DNA of 64,000 nucleotides from Neostapfia colusana (Eukaryota; Streptophyta; Magnoliopsida; Poales; Poaceae), in NCBI GenBank assembly GCA_030760725.1, contig JASWHV010000013.1, forward strand, positions 36,738,699-36,802,698, written 5' to 3'. The translations under genes were made by a program, and so were the position numbers. Positions 1 through 12,561 of the stretch are shown here, one piece after another (within the stretch, counting starts at the first letter, position 1; every line of letters starts with the position of its first letter). The notes beneath the pieces are model-generated. The model had not been told where the DNA came from. It did no database searches and was given only the letters and a program-made list of their open reading frames with translations.

Positions 1-1824
1 CGTGTGGTCGCGTATGGATCCCGACAACTCAGGGGCCATGAGCAGAATTACCCGACGCACGACCTTGAACTAGCTGCAGTGGTCTTAGCATTGAAAATGT
101 GGAGACATTATCTACTAGGTAATCTAGTACATCTCTACACTGACCACAAAAGCTTAAAGTACATCTTCACACAGAAAGAATTGAATATGAGGCAGCGAAG
201 ATGGCTAGAATTGATCAAGGACTATGAACTTGAAATTCATTACCATCCGGGTAAAGCGAATGTGGTTGCCGACGCACTTAGTCGGAAAGCCCACGTTCAC
301 CATTTAGCCATGGCTGCACATGAAGGAGGAGAACCAAGCCTGCGCTTAGTTCCCTATGGATCGCTGTTCAACCTCGCTCTTATTCCTACAATCCGAGATG
401 AGATTGTATAGGCTTAGAAGAGAGACAGGGGTATGTCTCACATTCGGAGAAGAGTGGACAACGGCGAATTGAAGATGTTCCGGAAGGATGAAGAGGGTAC
501 TCTATGGTTTAACAACCACATAGTGGTACCCCGGAATATGAAATTGCGGAGGAAGATATTTTATGAAGCTCATTTGTCCAAGTACTCTATTCATCCAGGA
601 AGCAATAAGATGTATTAGGACCTGAAATCTAAGTTCTTGTGGACACGGATGAAAAGGGAGATTGCAAAATACGTATCCGAGTGTGATACGTGTCGGCGGG
701 TTAAAGCTGACCATATGAGGAAAGCCGGACCACTTCAACCACTGAAGATTCCAGCATGGAAGTGGGAAGACATAAGTATGGACTTCATCGTCGGATTACC
801 CATGACTAGCAACAAACATGATTCTTTTTGGGTAATCGTCGATCATTTGACCAAGACAGCTCATTTTATTCCAGTCCATACCAAATATGTGGCAAAGAAG
901 TATGTGGAGCTGTTCATCTCGAGAATCATGTGTTTAGACGGGGTTCCCCGCACCATTGTTTCTGATCGAGGTGCGTTATTCGTATCCAGATTTTGGGAGC
1001 AACTGCATGCTTCCTTGGGAACCAAGTTAATTCGGAGTTCAGCGTATCATCCGCAAATTGATGGTCAAACGGAGAGGATAAATCAGATTCTGGAGGATAT
1101 GCTACGGGCATGTGTCATCAATCATGGGAAGAATTGGGATGACCATCTGCCGTTAGCAGAATTCTCATATAATAACGGTTATCAATCCAGCATCAAGATG
1201 GCCCCGTATGAAGCTCTTTATGGCCAGAAGTGCCGAACACCTCTGAATTGGTCCGGCAAGAGAGTGGTCTACGGGATTGATTTGGTAAATGAAGCCGAGG
1301 AACGAGTGCGAGTGATTCAAGCCAACCTAAAGGCTGCTCAATCTCGGCAGAAGAGCTATGCAGACAAACGACGTCGACCTCTTCACTTTGACATCGGGGA
1401 CCATGTTTATCTTCGTGTCTCTTCCATGAAAGGAGTTCATCATTTTAGATTAAAGGGGAAACTAGCTCCGCAATTTATCGGGCTGTTTGCTGTAACTGAA
1501 GTATGCGGACCCGTAGCTTATCGTCTGGGGTTACCGACATCACTTTCAGGTATTCACAATGTTTTCCACGTCTCTCAGCTGTGGAAGTGTCTTAAGTACC
1601 CAACCACAGTTCATATGGAGACCATTGAGGATCTTCATCCAGATCTCACTTATTCTGAGTATCCGATACAGATTATCGACAAGAAGACTCGCGCCACAAG
1701 AAATCGGACATTGCGATTTTACAAAGTCTTGTGGAGCAACCACACTGCTGATGAAGCCACGTGGGAAAGCGAGGATTTTCTCCATTTAAATTTTCCCGAC
1801 TTGTTTGTACCATATGTCCAGTAG
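1..1824 (+). pseudogene. gag-pol: Element A: 3' part of gag-pol (RNase H end, integrase, chromodomain), decayed
   Basis: This is the C-terminal part of a Ty3/Gypsy polyprotein that starts left of the window. The frame opens inside RNase H (YTDHKSLKYIF). It continues into the integrase zinc finger (HLSKYSIHPGS ... CDTC) and the catalytic core, with Asp in MDFIVGLP, Asp in SDRGALF and Glu in DGQTERINQ. It ends with a chromodomain (FYKVLWSNHTADEATWESEDF) and a stop at 1822-1824. Stops at 409-411, 415-417 and 616-618 break it, all in the same frame with no frameshift. Two of them replace a glutamine codon seen in the related elements. The usual CESGER stretch after LNW is shortened to SGKR near residue 415 of the visible part. 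The integrase would insert the cDNA copy, and the chromodomain would steer it to heterochromatin. The product is certainly non-functional; the assignment is secure. Confidence 0.93.
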
Positions 1825-1886
1825 TCATTCTCCCTTCTTCTTTCTTTTTGTAATCTCGGGACGAGATTCTTTTAAGGGGTGAGGAA
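1825..1886 (+). other. Element A 3' untranslated stretch and polypurine tract
   Basis: This short gap lies between the pol stop and the 3' LTR. It contains the block TCTCGGGACGAGATTCTTTT, which recurs before the 3' LTR of element I (63477-63496) and, reversed, in D and K. The purine-rich tract AAGGGGTGAGGAA follows and abuts the LTR start TGTAACAG. In this family the tract primes plus-strand DNA synthesis. Confidence 0.85.
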
Positions 1887-3377
1887 TGTAACAGCACTAA
1901 CTTTTGTAAAGTTGATTTCAACTGATGAAACAAAGTTAAGGCAAAGAAAGGCTATAGTTGTGTCACATGAAATGATGAACACACAAATGGACATGTGAGG
2001 GAGCTAAAAAATTTCTCTAGCCCACGCTCAACACATGTTAACCGAGGGGAAAGAATTTCACTTCCAAAAACTCTAACTCATGTGCACCTTCTCTATGAGT
2101 AGAGTGGAGGGAATTTAAACACAATTTGAATTCTTTTGAAAGAATTCATGTTCAGATTGCTCAAATGCATACAAATGAATTCACTGATGCATTCCCCATG
2201 TATGAATGAGCTCATGATCCAAACTTGGGTATTTTTGGAGCTCGTATACCAATTAATCTGAGGAATATTCGAGGGAGAGTTCCAATTCAAATTTGAATTT
2301 GAAAACTGAAACAAACATGCCCAATTTTGAAATCTTATTTCAGATTCAAATTCCTCGTATATTGTTTGGTCTGTCATCCAATTTTGGTTGAATTTGGACT
2401 ACGGCGGTGTGGGAATATCAAAGCACAGAGGAGGGGGATATTTGGGGGGGGGGCTGTGGCCCACATGTCATACACACACTGAATGAAACCGACTCCCTCG
2501 GCTCTTCAGAGCGCGCCACCGCGAGGGAGGTGGCTGGCGAGCTGTGTGCTGGGTTCCTCGACCGGCTCTCGCCCTTATCTCGCGTACACAACGGCAAAAC
2601 AAAGTTGCCTTCGCTCCCAGCTCCTACCGGCCTCTGTTCTGGCCGCACACTCGAAGAACTCATCGGCCTCAGCCGCTCGGTTTTCTCCCGACCGCACAGC
2701 ACCACCGAACTCCATTTGATCGAGATCCCCACAGCAAAAAGCTTCACCCACGAGTTCTCTCGCCGGCTAGCAACTTCACCCCGCCGTCCCGAGCTCACTG
2801 GCACCTAGAAACAGCAGAGTTGCTGCTGCTCCCGAGTTGAAAACGAAGAAACCGGACTTGGTCACTGTGGGCAGCTCAAACCAAGGGTGATCACGCCCAT
2901 GCAAGCCACCCCATCGGTGCACCTACAAGTATAGTTGCTCACCTCCGAAGCTCAGCCCTAGCCATTGATCACAGAGGGAGAATTTCAAGATTTTCTCATG
3001 GGCAGCAGAAACTTACCTTGAGGTAAGGAATTGCAAAATTTGTCCTCAATTTATGTTGGTTGTGTTTCAAACTTCACACACAGGATCTTAACTACCTAGC
3101 ACACCTCCTCCATCGATTTTAGACCGAGAAATTGAGTGTAGAGCGAGGAATACGAGTTCTTTTCGAGGGTATACCGCTGGACCACGTTGGGCGCACGGTG
3201 CCGATAGGTTTTGAGCGCTCCCCGGCTTGTTTAGACCTCCTGTTGGTCTTCTACACGATCCCCTGGTGCTTTAGAGCCCAAGAACCGATCGTTTGGTGAA
3301 GAAATGAGCCGCCGCAACCTCGCCGGAACCCTAGTTCTTGCTGTCCTCGGTGAGCCCTGTTTTCCGGTGAGTTTCAG
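1887..3377 (+). mobile_element. Element A 3' LTR, first part
   Basis: The LTR begins TGTAACAGCAC immediately after the polypurine tract. Its first 500 bases are AT-rich with many TTTGAATTC-type runs, and from about 2420 a GC-rich section follows, the same layout as the other LTRs here. It stops at 3377, where a minus-strand solo LTR is inserted, and resumes at 7432. The total without the insert is about 4155 bp. The open frames on both strands in 2407-2840 are chance frames in the GC-rich LTR section and have no recognisable product. Confidence 0.88.
3373..3377. repeat. Target-site duplication TTCAG of the solo LTR
   Basis: TTCAG at 3373-3377 is repeated exactly at 7427-7431, on either side of the 4049-bp minus-strand LTR. 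A 5-bp duplication is the size expected for a Ty3/Gypsy integrase. Confidence 0.9.
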
Positions 3378-6300
3378 TGACACGGCCCCACGGTCTTGTC
3401 GAACCAGGATCACGCTGAGGGGTGCTGCGTTGCACAGCACCGGATAACACACGTCAAAGGTACAAAGCGGAAGCAAAGTTTTATTACATAAAAAAGGTTT
3501 ATGAACATTTGTACAACAAAATATGTTCAGTCTACACTCACAGGCGTAGACTACGCATCGAGTTCACGTTCAGCCCGTGAACGTGTCCCCGCTAGCACAC
3601 ACACACACACTAACACGGCGGCGTGCACGACTCCCACTCAACGGGGTTCCCCTCCTGGGGTTCCGTCTCCTCCTTGGGAGTCCCTTCCTCATAGAACCCT
3701 GCAAAAGCTTCAAATACAAGCAGTGAGCATGATGGCTCAGCAAGACTGACCCGTCTCTCCTAAACATGAAACTTCTACATGGAGGGTTATAGGTTACATG
3801 AGGTAAAACAAGTTGCACGGACTCGCCTAATTAGTGGAACCTTACTTTCAAATTTTAGCCAGAAGGTTGTGGAGAACCTTACGCTAAGGCACATGAGAGA
3901 GCCACAATCAAACAAGAAACGCATTTCTCTCATGTACTTTGCCCAAAGTTGAAAAGAACTTTAGTTAGCTCTAGACTACGGCAAATCATTAACAATCAAA
4001 GTCCATCTTTCAATCAGCAATATTTTAACACGTATCTAGCCTGTTCTTTCTACGTCACGGTGCAGTGAACAAGTGGTACTCACTGACCGCGAGGGACGGC
4101 AATTATAATCGATTTACACCTGCAGGGTTACCTGAATAACCCGTCACATACGCCCATACTCGATGTTGCCTACAGCAACCATCATGGACGCCGTACGCAA
4201 CCACCTTGCACCCGTCAGCCAAATGTTGAACCAGTACAATCGTCCCGAGCAAGAGGTCTCTGTGCGTGCATCCATAGTGCCGCCAGCCGATTTACACCTC
4301 GAGCTCTCAACCTACCCTCTAAACGACCAGCTATGCCTCAACACCCAGCTACCCGAGTTACATCGGTTTCCCGGTTCCCATATAGCCGGTAGGTCTTCGG
4401 TACTGTTCTAGCTTGTTCAACAGGCCCGCACACGGCTCGGTCCTCAATCGACACAAGCGGAGCTATAGCATCTAGGCCCTAAAGTCCTGCTGCCCTTACT
4501 CTCCGCTCGGTCTCATTTTTCTTGCCATGTGTTTCATTTGCTATCTCTACCCGAGTCGAGTGCCTCTAGCCTATCCTCGCGAGTAGTTCCAACTACTCGA
4601 CTTGTACCGAATCCTACCCTATCTTAGCATTGCAGTAGCTAATGGGGTTTTCAATCCTAATCCCAACCCATGGTTTTCTTGGCTATGCATTTGGGTTTCA
4701 AACAAGACTCTAATGCAAGAAGTAATTGGTACTCAAAGAAAGTTCTCAAAACAGTAAAAATTTGTAAAAGGTTAATGCAAACCGTAGCTTGCCTTTCTGC
4801 TCTTGGTCATAGGCTAGCTGCTCTTCCGGAGTAACAAAGTCTAAGACTTCGGGTTTCTCCTCAACCTTAGCGACTACAATGAGATAACAAGTATATGTAT
4901 TAATTTAAATGCATTTCAACTGAATTTAAACTTGTGAAGATTATAAATCTCACTAGACAGACCCAATGACTCTGAAATTTTTATTGTGGTTTGGTTACAA
5001 CCTAAACAGAGACTTGGCCAAGTTTCATTTGCAGCAAAGCTCATTTGAGCTCTCCACAAACAATTATGCACTAATTGGAACTCCTAGGGTGTTCTAGGGG
5101 TTTTCATGGAGCAATCCATGACTTTCTGAAAACTAGATTTTTATAGTGTTCTAGTGGAGTTGGTCTCACTTAATTTGAAGGTTCCTAGCTAAAGATATGA
5201 GCTAAATAATTTCAGAGAAATTCTGAAAATGTTTCTGAACATTTTCCATTTTCTCTGGAACAGTTTTATTAATCACCAGATTAGGTGGATCAAATGATCT
5301 CAAATGGATCTAAAATTTTTATGGTAGCTCAGCGATATTTTGGGGAACATCCCAGCAAAATTTCAGAATTTTCCTCCAAAGGGTTCTCCAGTTAAAATTC
5401 TAAACACTTTAAAATTTGAAGATTTAATTCTGGAGAAATAGGGATTTTCATGAAGTGAGACTTTATTTGCTGGAAAGTACTCAGAGAGCTGAATCCAACA
5501 AAATTTGGTTCACTCTATTTGGAGTTTCCTAGCCAAAGTTATGTGGGTTTGAAGTTTGAACAAAATCTGAAAATCGGGAAAAAGTTTAAACCGCTGCGCG
5601 TGGGACCGGGGCTACGTGTCAGCTCCTCATCGGTCGACACACGGTGCTACGGATTCCTTCGCGCGCAGCCACATATGATCCGTGCCACAGCAGATCCCGG
5701 TTTTAAAATATCTGCCGCTGACGCATGGGACCGGGGGCTTCGTCTACCTCCCGCCTCCCGCGCTCGGCCGCCACGACACCTCACCGGAGAGCTCGCCGGT
5801 GGCCTCTGTGGTGCGCCAAACTCCATGATTCTGGCCGCCTCTGCCTAAATTCACCCGGGGAACATGATGCTGGGCTCAGCTCGTCATGAAAATCACCGGC
5901 ACATAGTCGGCGACGAGCGGCGGCTGCGGAAGGACTTCGGCCGTGTCGGCCGACCTTCCTAGCACCCTAACCGACTAAGAAAAAGGCCGGAAAGCATCAG
6001 TGGTCCCTAAGGAAGCTCGGCATGGGATCGGCACAGCTCGGGAGAGGTCCGAAGTAGGCTCTCGCTATGCGTCCGATGCTTCCCGCATGAGCCGCCGTTG
6101 GCAAGCTTTGAAATTAAATACGCCGTGTACAGAGGTCCTCATGCTAGAGGTTGTAAAAGCAACTTGTGCGCCACTAAGTCTAGTTGGTGTAGGAACGGAG
6201 TGAGACTCTCTAAACCTTTCTGGGGTGTGAATTCGGCGGAGCCGCACCCGAAGGTCGGTCTGCACCGAGTGAAAGGGAAAATGGAAATTCGTCGCCGGCG

Positions 6301-7426
6301 ATCAAGCACTTGGGCTGTGGCTCGGGGGTGAGCAGCACCGGTCCCTAATGCGTCCAGGGACGCCTTAGCTTGGGCGTAACACCCTCCCGTTTGGGCTGTC
6401 CACGGGAGCCCGAAGTGCAGCGGACTTAGGTCACCGAAAAGAACCCTAGGTAGGGGCGAGATCAACCGAGTTCAGCCAGTTTCCAGCAACGGGGAAGGAG
6501 AAGGGGATCCTCTCGTACCGTTTTGCAGCATGGAGGGAGTGGAGAGGCTGTGATCATGGGCTTTTCCGATCAACCGAGAGGGCGGCGGCAAGAGCTGTTT
6601 TTCTTGCGCGAGGGAGCAGAGAAGCGAGCTGTTCTGCCTCCGATCAGGTCGGCTGCGGGGATAAGAATCCCGCGAGGCGGTTCAGCGGGTCGGGGCGGCA
6701 AGCAGCTGCTGTCCCGATCGATCCCTCGCCGTGGCAGCTGCTGGCTTGCGCGCGAGTAACCGAGCTCAGGCTTCAGTCGGTTGTTTTTGCTACTAAGGCT
6801 GACAAGTGGGTCCCACCTGGGTTTTAACCTCTGAAATTAACTTTTCCCCACTGCTCTAAACAGTAGGGACCAAATTAACCTCAGTCAATTGAATTATCTA
6901 CCCCTGGGCCATTTGAATGGGATAGAATTCAAATTGGTTTGTGTTTGAATAAATTTCAGCACATATGCAGTTTGAAATTCAAATAAAGTTTGAATTTGCT
7001 AAACTTAGCTCATGTCAAGATCAACTCCAAATGGAGTGAAAATTGGTGTGTGAGCTCAGAAAAATGTGCTGAGTAAGAATATGCCTCCCACTTTTAAATT
7101 CATGGGATGAAAACAGTTTGAATTTGAACTTGAGTTCAAACCACCCTCTTTCTAGCTATACCCAAAAGGACTTCAAAAAGGTTTTGAATTTGGGTGAAAC
7201 TTGGCATGGACATTCCTAGCAAGGTGTAGGAGTTTTTCCTATGTCCAACCCATAGATGATGCATGTGGGAGATGCCACTTTTGCATTTTGTGAGTTTGTT
7301 CTCTAATGATCATGTTGATGGTGGTTACTTGCTCTTCAAATGTGTTCATCAACTTTCTTCAAATGAAGTGTGTGTGTGGGGTGTGATGAACACTTTGAGT
7401 ATGTGCCAAAAACTTAGGCCCTTACA
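3378..7426 (-). mobile_element. Solo LTR of the D-type family, minus strand
   Basis: This is a complete 4049-bp LTR in reverse orientation. Read on the minus strand it starts TGTAAGGGCC (at 7426) and ends GTGTCA (at 3378). It matches the LTRs of element D (26996-31034 and 36840-39945) along its whole length. It has no internal region and is flanked by the perfect duplication TTCAG, so it is a solo LTR left by recombination between the two LTRs of a full element. It carries the family's conserved box (reverse complement at 4775-4793) and the AT-rich and GC-rich sections seen in D. A short CA microsatellite lies at 3597-3610. No genes are seen inside it. Confidence 0.93.
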
Positions 7427-7431
7427 TTCAG

Positions 7432-10095
7432 CCGCCGGCGACCTCACCAACATGTTCAGCATGGTGGAAAATGGGGGGGGGGCGGCCAGTATGGGGTCGG
7501 GAGGTGGTCGGGAAGGGCATTTCCGGTGACCATCGCCGGAGGGAGCCGCCACTGCGCTGTTTGGCGCGAGGCTGAAGGTTAGGGATGACAGGTGGGACCA
7601 ACGGGCAGGTTTTAAACATTTCCAGATTTTCCCACTTTAGTTCAAATTTTAGAGAGCCATAACTTTGTGTAGGAATGTCCAAAAATTGGGAAACAAATTT
7701 TGTTGGATTCCTCTCAAAGAGTACTATCCAGGGATGCAGCCCAATGTTTATGAAAATCCCTGGATTTGGCTCATTGATTCATTTAAGAAAAAATATTGTA
7801 TGTATTTTTACAGGAGTTCTGTATTGGACAGGACATTCTTCCAAAATTCCTTGAACTCCAGTAAAAATTTCAGAGGCATTGGACCTCATTTGCTAGGTCA
7901 AATGATGTGTTCATTCCTTATGTCTCTGAAAAATGGGAAAAATGAACAGAGACAATTTCAGCTTTTCCCCATTCTTTGTAAAATTCATAGCTCCATGTAG
8001 GAAACTCCAAAAATGGTAAAACCAATTCCTATGGACTCAAGACATTTTGTAATTCACAAAAAGTCTACTTTGCAGCATAGGAAAGCTTAATATCTAGGGG
8101 GTAAAGGCAAATTAGTGAAAAGTACATAAGGAATTATTGTGATCACCTTGAGCCATTCAATGAGCTCAATTTTTGCACACTGCCTAAATACCTTCCATAG
8201 AAGCTGTGGTTAAATTTTCAGCTTCATTGGACCTATGGAACTTGAGCTACCATATTTTAGGTTTAAGTGTTCATATATTGGACTTAATCACATGGTGATT
8301 AATAGTATCTCTTTTCATCCTAGCTTTCATCATCTCTAAGGTTGTAGATCCAACAACAGAAACCTTGCTGTTGTTTGTCCCTTTTAGGTGTGAGTTAACT
8401 GGTACAACAGTTTTGAATCATTTTCTAAATTGCTTTTGAATACATGTGCATAAATCATCTTAACAGCACGTGACGTCGACGTTCGACGAGGACTCGACTC
8501 TGCAGCGAGAATCTCCATCTCGTGACGAGTTTGACAGATTCTCCGGAGGAAGACTAACTCCTAGCTTCTAACAAAACCGTTGAGCAAGGCAAGCCCCGGT
8601 TTACATATCGTTACCATTTTAAATTTTGCTTTACTTCACCTCATGGTTATTAGACTTGATATTGTGCATTATGTCTTGGATGATTGAAACCCAATTCATG
8701 GCTATTAAATCCCTGAGTAGAAGGTTTAGTGTAGGATTTGCCTCGTCGTAGATGCTAGGCTAATGTTGTAGCTAGCTCGGTAGAAGTCGAGTAGTAAAAA
8801 GCTACTCGAGAGAAAGGTCGAGTAATGGAGTTACTCGCGAGAGGTTGATGATAAGAGCACCCTCATGAAAATGAGATGGGGACGGGGATGTTTCTGTAGG
8901 ATGGAGCGCTCAAGCTTGGTCTCGACCTGCGATGGGTGTGACAATGCTTGAGACCACATTTGGCCTAGACCGGGATGGTAAGGAAAATGTGGAGGTTGGT
9001 TGTAGCCCTGTCCGTGTTGGTTAAGGACCGTATGTATGCGGCCCTGCTGGACAAGATTGAGCTGTAGCAGATATATAGTGGGGTATGGGACCCATGAAAC
9101 CGATGTAACTCAATGGACCATGATATAGAAACTCATTCTTCGCGTGGGAATGGCGTTGAGAAGGTGGGAGGTGTAAATCCTTTAGTGGGCAACTTTGATC
9201 TGTCCGCGTAGAGGACCATCCTGCTCAGCGCGAAACATTTTTCTATGTCGGGGTGTCGTGTGAAAGGTTGCTGCATACAATGTAAGAAAGGGCTCTTGAG
9301 AGAGTCTTTCGAGGCGGGTGTATGTGTCGTGTATTCTTGGTTGTTATTGATTCGAATCACCGTCGCTCGTGGAAGATAATTGAGCATACTTGCCCACTGC
9401 GCCGTGACGTAGTAAGAAGAGGAACTAAGTCTCTTAACATGCTGTTCATGGATTAATCTTTGTATTGGAACCTTGACTGAATTAGAGATAGTGCCAACTG
9501 AAGTTCATTTCCACCTTAGGCTAGCAACATCGGGATAAGCGTTTCTTGTTTGATTATGGACTTCCAGTGTTGTGAGGCGCGAGGACCACTAAAATGAAGG
9601 CTATAAGAATCTGAATATATGGATCAAGTTTAGTCAAGCTGCCTTTTGCAAATTCCTGTTCCTACTGTCTTACTAACCCTGCATGTAGAGTTACATGTTT
9701 AGGATTGACGGTTAAGACTTGCTGAGCCTTAGTGCTCACGGTTGCTTCTGAGTTGTTTTTGCAGGTAGCAGGATGCCTGCTATGAAGAGGGTTGTTCGGT
9801 GAGACGACGGACCCCACGGTTCTTTATACTCATTGGAAACCTAGCCGCTGCCTTTCTTTGGTGAAGCTAGTAGGAAGCGTTCACGGGCTGAACGACTTCT
9901 CCTCAGCGTAGTTAGTGTCGAGAGTGAGTAGATTGTCCAGTTTTTACATTCCACTGCGTGTGTACTTATGTTGTAAAAGAACTTATCTTGAGTAACAAAA
10001 TGGCTCCATATGTTCTTGAGTCTCTTTTCGTGCTTGCTGTTGGGTGCCGCATCGCACGACACCACCCAGTGCGATCTCCGGGCCGGGCCTCGACA
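7432..10095 (+). mobile_element. Element A 3' LTR, second part
   Basis: The LTR resumes after the TTCAG duplication. It contains the conserved 19-base box (8588-8606, one mismatch), the CGAGTAG/CTACTCG hairpin (near 8788), a TGACGTAG motif (9405-9412) and an AG|GT junction after a T-rich run (9764). It ends CGACA at 10095. The next five bases, GGCAG (10096-10100), are the presumed target duplication, since the uninterrupted LTR of element I reads through the equivalent GGCAG near 55981. Element A was therefore inserted into the 5' LTR of another element (Z). Confidence 0.85.
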
Positions 10096-11192
10096 GGCAG
10101 GGGCTAGGGCACAGAAAGAGGAAGTCTTGTGGGCGCAGCCCTTCCGTATCGATTGAGGACCGATCCGTGTGTGGCCCTGCTGAACAAGTTTTGAACGTAC
10201 CGAAGGCATATCGGATATATGGGCTCAGATAAACCGATGTGAACCTAAACCTCCGGGCATCGAGGCATAGCACACCGATTTATAGGTGTAGGTTGAGGAC
10301 AGCCAGGTAGAAATCTGCTAACGGGCATAGAGAGATGCTCCATGTAGGGAACCTCCTGCTCATTTCGGTGCGACCGGTTCGACGTTTGGGCTGTTGGGTG
10401 AACGGTTGTCCCGTACGACACGGGGTGAGTGTGCTGTGTGCAGCTCCGTGTGTGGGCGTACGTGACGTGCTATTCGGGTATCCCTGCAGGTGTATATCGA
10501 GTCGATTCACCGTCCCTCGTGGTTATGAGTACCGCTTGTTCCCTGTGTCGTGACGTAGATAAATTATGGAATATTGTGATTCAATTCTGCTGATATGTAT
10601 AAATTGTATTGTCACATGTGTGCCACCAAATATCGCTTACTAAATTTCAGGTTCAGGAACTGTTAATTGTGGCTAAAAGATGAACTAAGGATGAACTTGT
10701 AGGCGTGTCCGTTTGCTGCAATTTACCATCCTATTTTCGTTATGACCTGCATGTAGAGTTTCATGTATAGGCGCGTCGGTTAAGACTTGCTGAGCCATCG
10801 TGCTCACGGTTGCTGCTATGAGTGTTTTGTAGGTGAGGACTACCCCACGGACTCGGGGTACGAGCCCACTGGCGAGGGCTACCCTCTGTCGGGGACCACG
10901 GCTGAGTGGGAGCCGTATACGCCGCACTGAGCTGAGGAGTGGAGCTAGTGTGGGTTGTCCATAGGGCTGGACAACCGACTTTTGCTAGTTAGGTGTGCGT
11001 GAGTTGTAAAAATTTAGCTTCTGCAGTTGTAGACTCTGTATTTAGATGTAAAATGAAGGTTTGTACTACTTTGTACATATTCAGTTGTATTCTATGTAAT
11101 ACGATGTTTGCCTTATGATGTGTGCTGTCAGGGGTCGCATCGTACGGCACCACCCTCTGAGATCCTGGGAGAGCGGATTCCGGTCCGTCACA
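10096..11192 (+). mobile_element. Element Z: 3' end of its 5' LTR
   Basis: This is the last 1.1 kb of an LTR closely resembling that of element I (compare 55976-57071). It starts at the site where element A was inserted. It includes the conserved run around TTGAGGACCGATCC, TGACGTAG near 10551 and a T-rich AG|GTGAGG junction at 10832. It ends GTCACA at 11192. A primer-binding site follows, so this is a 5' LTR; its beginning lies left of element A, outside the window. Confidence 0.85.
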
Positions 11193-11195
11193 GGC

Positions 11196-11207
11196 TGGTA
11201 TCAGAGC
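11196..11207 (+). other. Element Z primer-binding site (initiator tRNA-Met)
   Basis: TGGTATCAGAGC lies three bases after the LTR end. It is complementary to the 3' end of plant initiator tRNA-Met, the usual minus-strand primer of this group. Confidence 0.92.
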
Positions 11208-11811
11208 TGCTAAGGGGATAGCACACTAAATAAGGGCAGTATTACGGGAAAACTTAGGATTACGGTGAGGAATCGCTAGTATGCCCAAATAAGGACTATA
11301 GTAATATAGTTACTTAACGTGGCATGACTAACATACTTGTTATAATTCTGAATTTTGATTATGTAACGACGCACCTACGCTAAGGTAAATATGGTAAGGA
11401 ACGCCACCGAAAGCGGTTCAATTTTGGTTAGCTCCCCTGACGAGAAATGTGATTCAGGGATAGGTCTCACAGCTTGGTGTGAGACGTTAATATGAAACTC
11501 TTGGACTCTTCATGTTCCTGAGTTCATATGAAATGCTGGTCCCTGGCGTGCATTAGGCAAGAAAGTGGAAACCCCATCGTGTGGTCAGTAATACGATAGT
11601 GTGTTCTTCGGGAAATAGCCTAGGGGGACATACACAGCGCTTGCCATCGGCGTGCCCTACAGGGCAGTAGGTAGTATCTGTTGGGTTGATAAAATTCCCA
11701 ACCGTGACGACCCGTTCGCGCTCTACTTGGGTTCCCCGTCGTGTGGTGTGAAAACACGATCACGTACCTTGAGACGTGGCTTAACTCAAGGACGACCGTA
11801 TGGCAATGTGC
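11208..11811 (+). mobile_element. Element Z leader, broken at 11811
   Basis: This untranslated leader aligns closely with 57087-57688 of element I. It carries a donor-like site (AAG|GTAAAT, GT at 11385-11386) followed by the structured block described separately. The similarity stops abruptly after GTATGGCAATG near 11811, where unrelated sequence begins. The rest of Z (leader end, gag-pol, 3' LTR) is not visible. The frames at 11620-11924 on either strand are chance frames in leader sequence. Confidence 0.8.
11406..11811 (+). promoter_or_regulatory. Structured leader RNA block, element Z copy
   Basis: The hairpins match those in element I. Hairpin 1 is 11406-11412 with 11422-11428, where the second arm changed C to T and keeps a G-U pair. 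Hairpin 2 is 11464-11471 with 11478-11485 around the loop GCTTGG. Hairpin 3 is 11577-11582 with 11591-11596. The GCCCT/AGGGC, TCGTGT/ACACGA and CTTGAG/CTCAAG hairpins follow. The copy breaks inside the loop of the last hairpin. Confidence 0.6.
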
Positions 11812-12561
11812 ATATGGGCAAGCAGCCCGAAGCCATTGACAGTGGCGCTTTGGATGTTGGAACACCTTCCTCCAATTCACCAAAACGTCGGATGATGAAC
11901 AGTACCCTCAAACAGAAATCGTGATGAACAAGGAGATCGCAGAAAGCACTCGAGTTGGTTTCAGGTGGACTAAGCATTCCACCTCTTTTGGTATTTTCGT
12001 GTTTAATATAGATGATGTTCGAACGTGTGTATCTCCTGGAACGCTCACACGTTGTCCACCATGCACGCCATACACACGTTCCAGCCCACCTTGCACACGT
12101 CGCGAGTGCCATGCAGCGCCTCCACCGCATGAACGCAGCGCACTTCAAGGAGGGCCATTTATTCGGGTGCTAACATGCCTAGAATTGAGGATTAACTAAC
12201 ATGGGAGATGACAGTGCATGGTCGTGCTAAGTAGGAGGCGGAGCTCCCGATTCTCAGGTGGTGAGCTTGAACCAAGTCGTGCGGGAGGCACGATGTCTAG
12301 CACAAGCGGCTGGCACTCACTGGATTCCGTGGAGGCGCCGATGCCCACAGCCATGACTGCATGCGCTACCGGACGGGAGCGAGCTAAGCGATGAGCCACC
12401 CAAGGCCAGGCTGGCACTGAGGCTGATGGACATCCCGAGGCACATAAGAGCACAGAACAGACGCTGCTGCCACCAGTCCGATTTAGTCCCGATCTAAATC
12501 TTTCCCAGCTAGATTACCCATTAGACCTGCCTCCTAATGCCATTATTTGAAATCTTAATCA
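11812..12561. other. Unassigned segment, not LTR-family sequence
   Basis: This segment of about 750 bases matches none of the LTRs, leaders or coding parts elsewhere in the window. Base composition is mixed. A run near 12025-12100 repeats ACACGTT-like words. No convincing coding frame or transposon terminus was found, so it may be an old unrelated insertion or genomic filler between two nests of elements. Confidence 0.4.

Noticed and set aside
2407..2840. Open frames on both strands of the GC-rich part of element A's LTR, with equivalents in other LTRs (15295-15931, 17728-18713, 25050-25878, 29147-29723, 38118-39330, 46085-47076)
   Set aside because: They lie in the same GC-rich LTR section, differ in frame and sequence between copies, and show no conserved protein.
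3597..3611. CRISPR-like or satellite array
   Set aside because: Only a short CA microsatellite within the LTR; no spaced repeats were found anywhere in the window.
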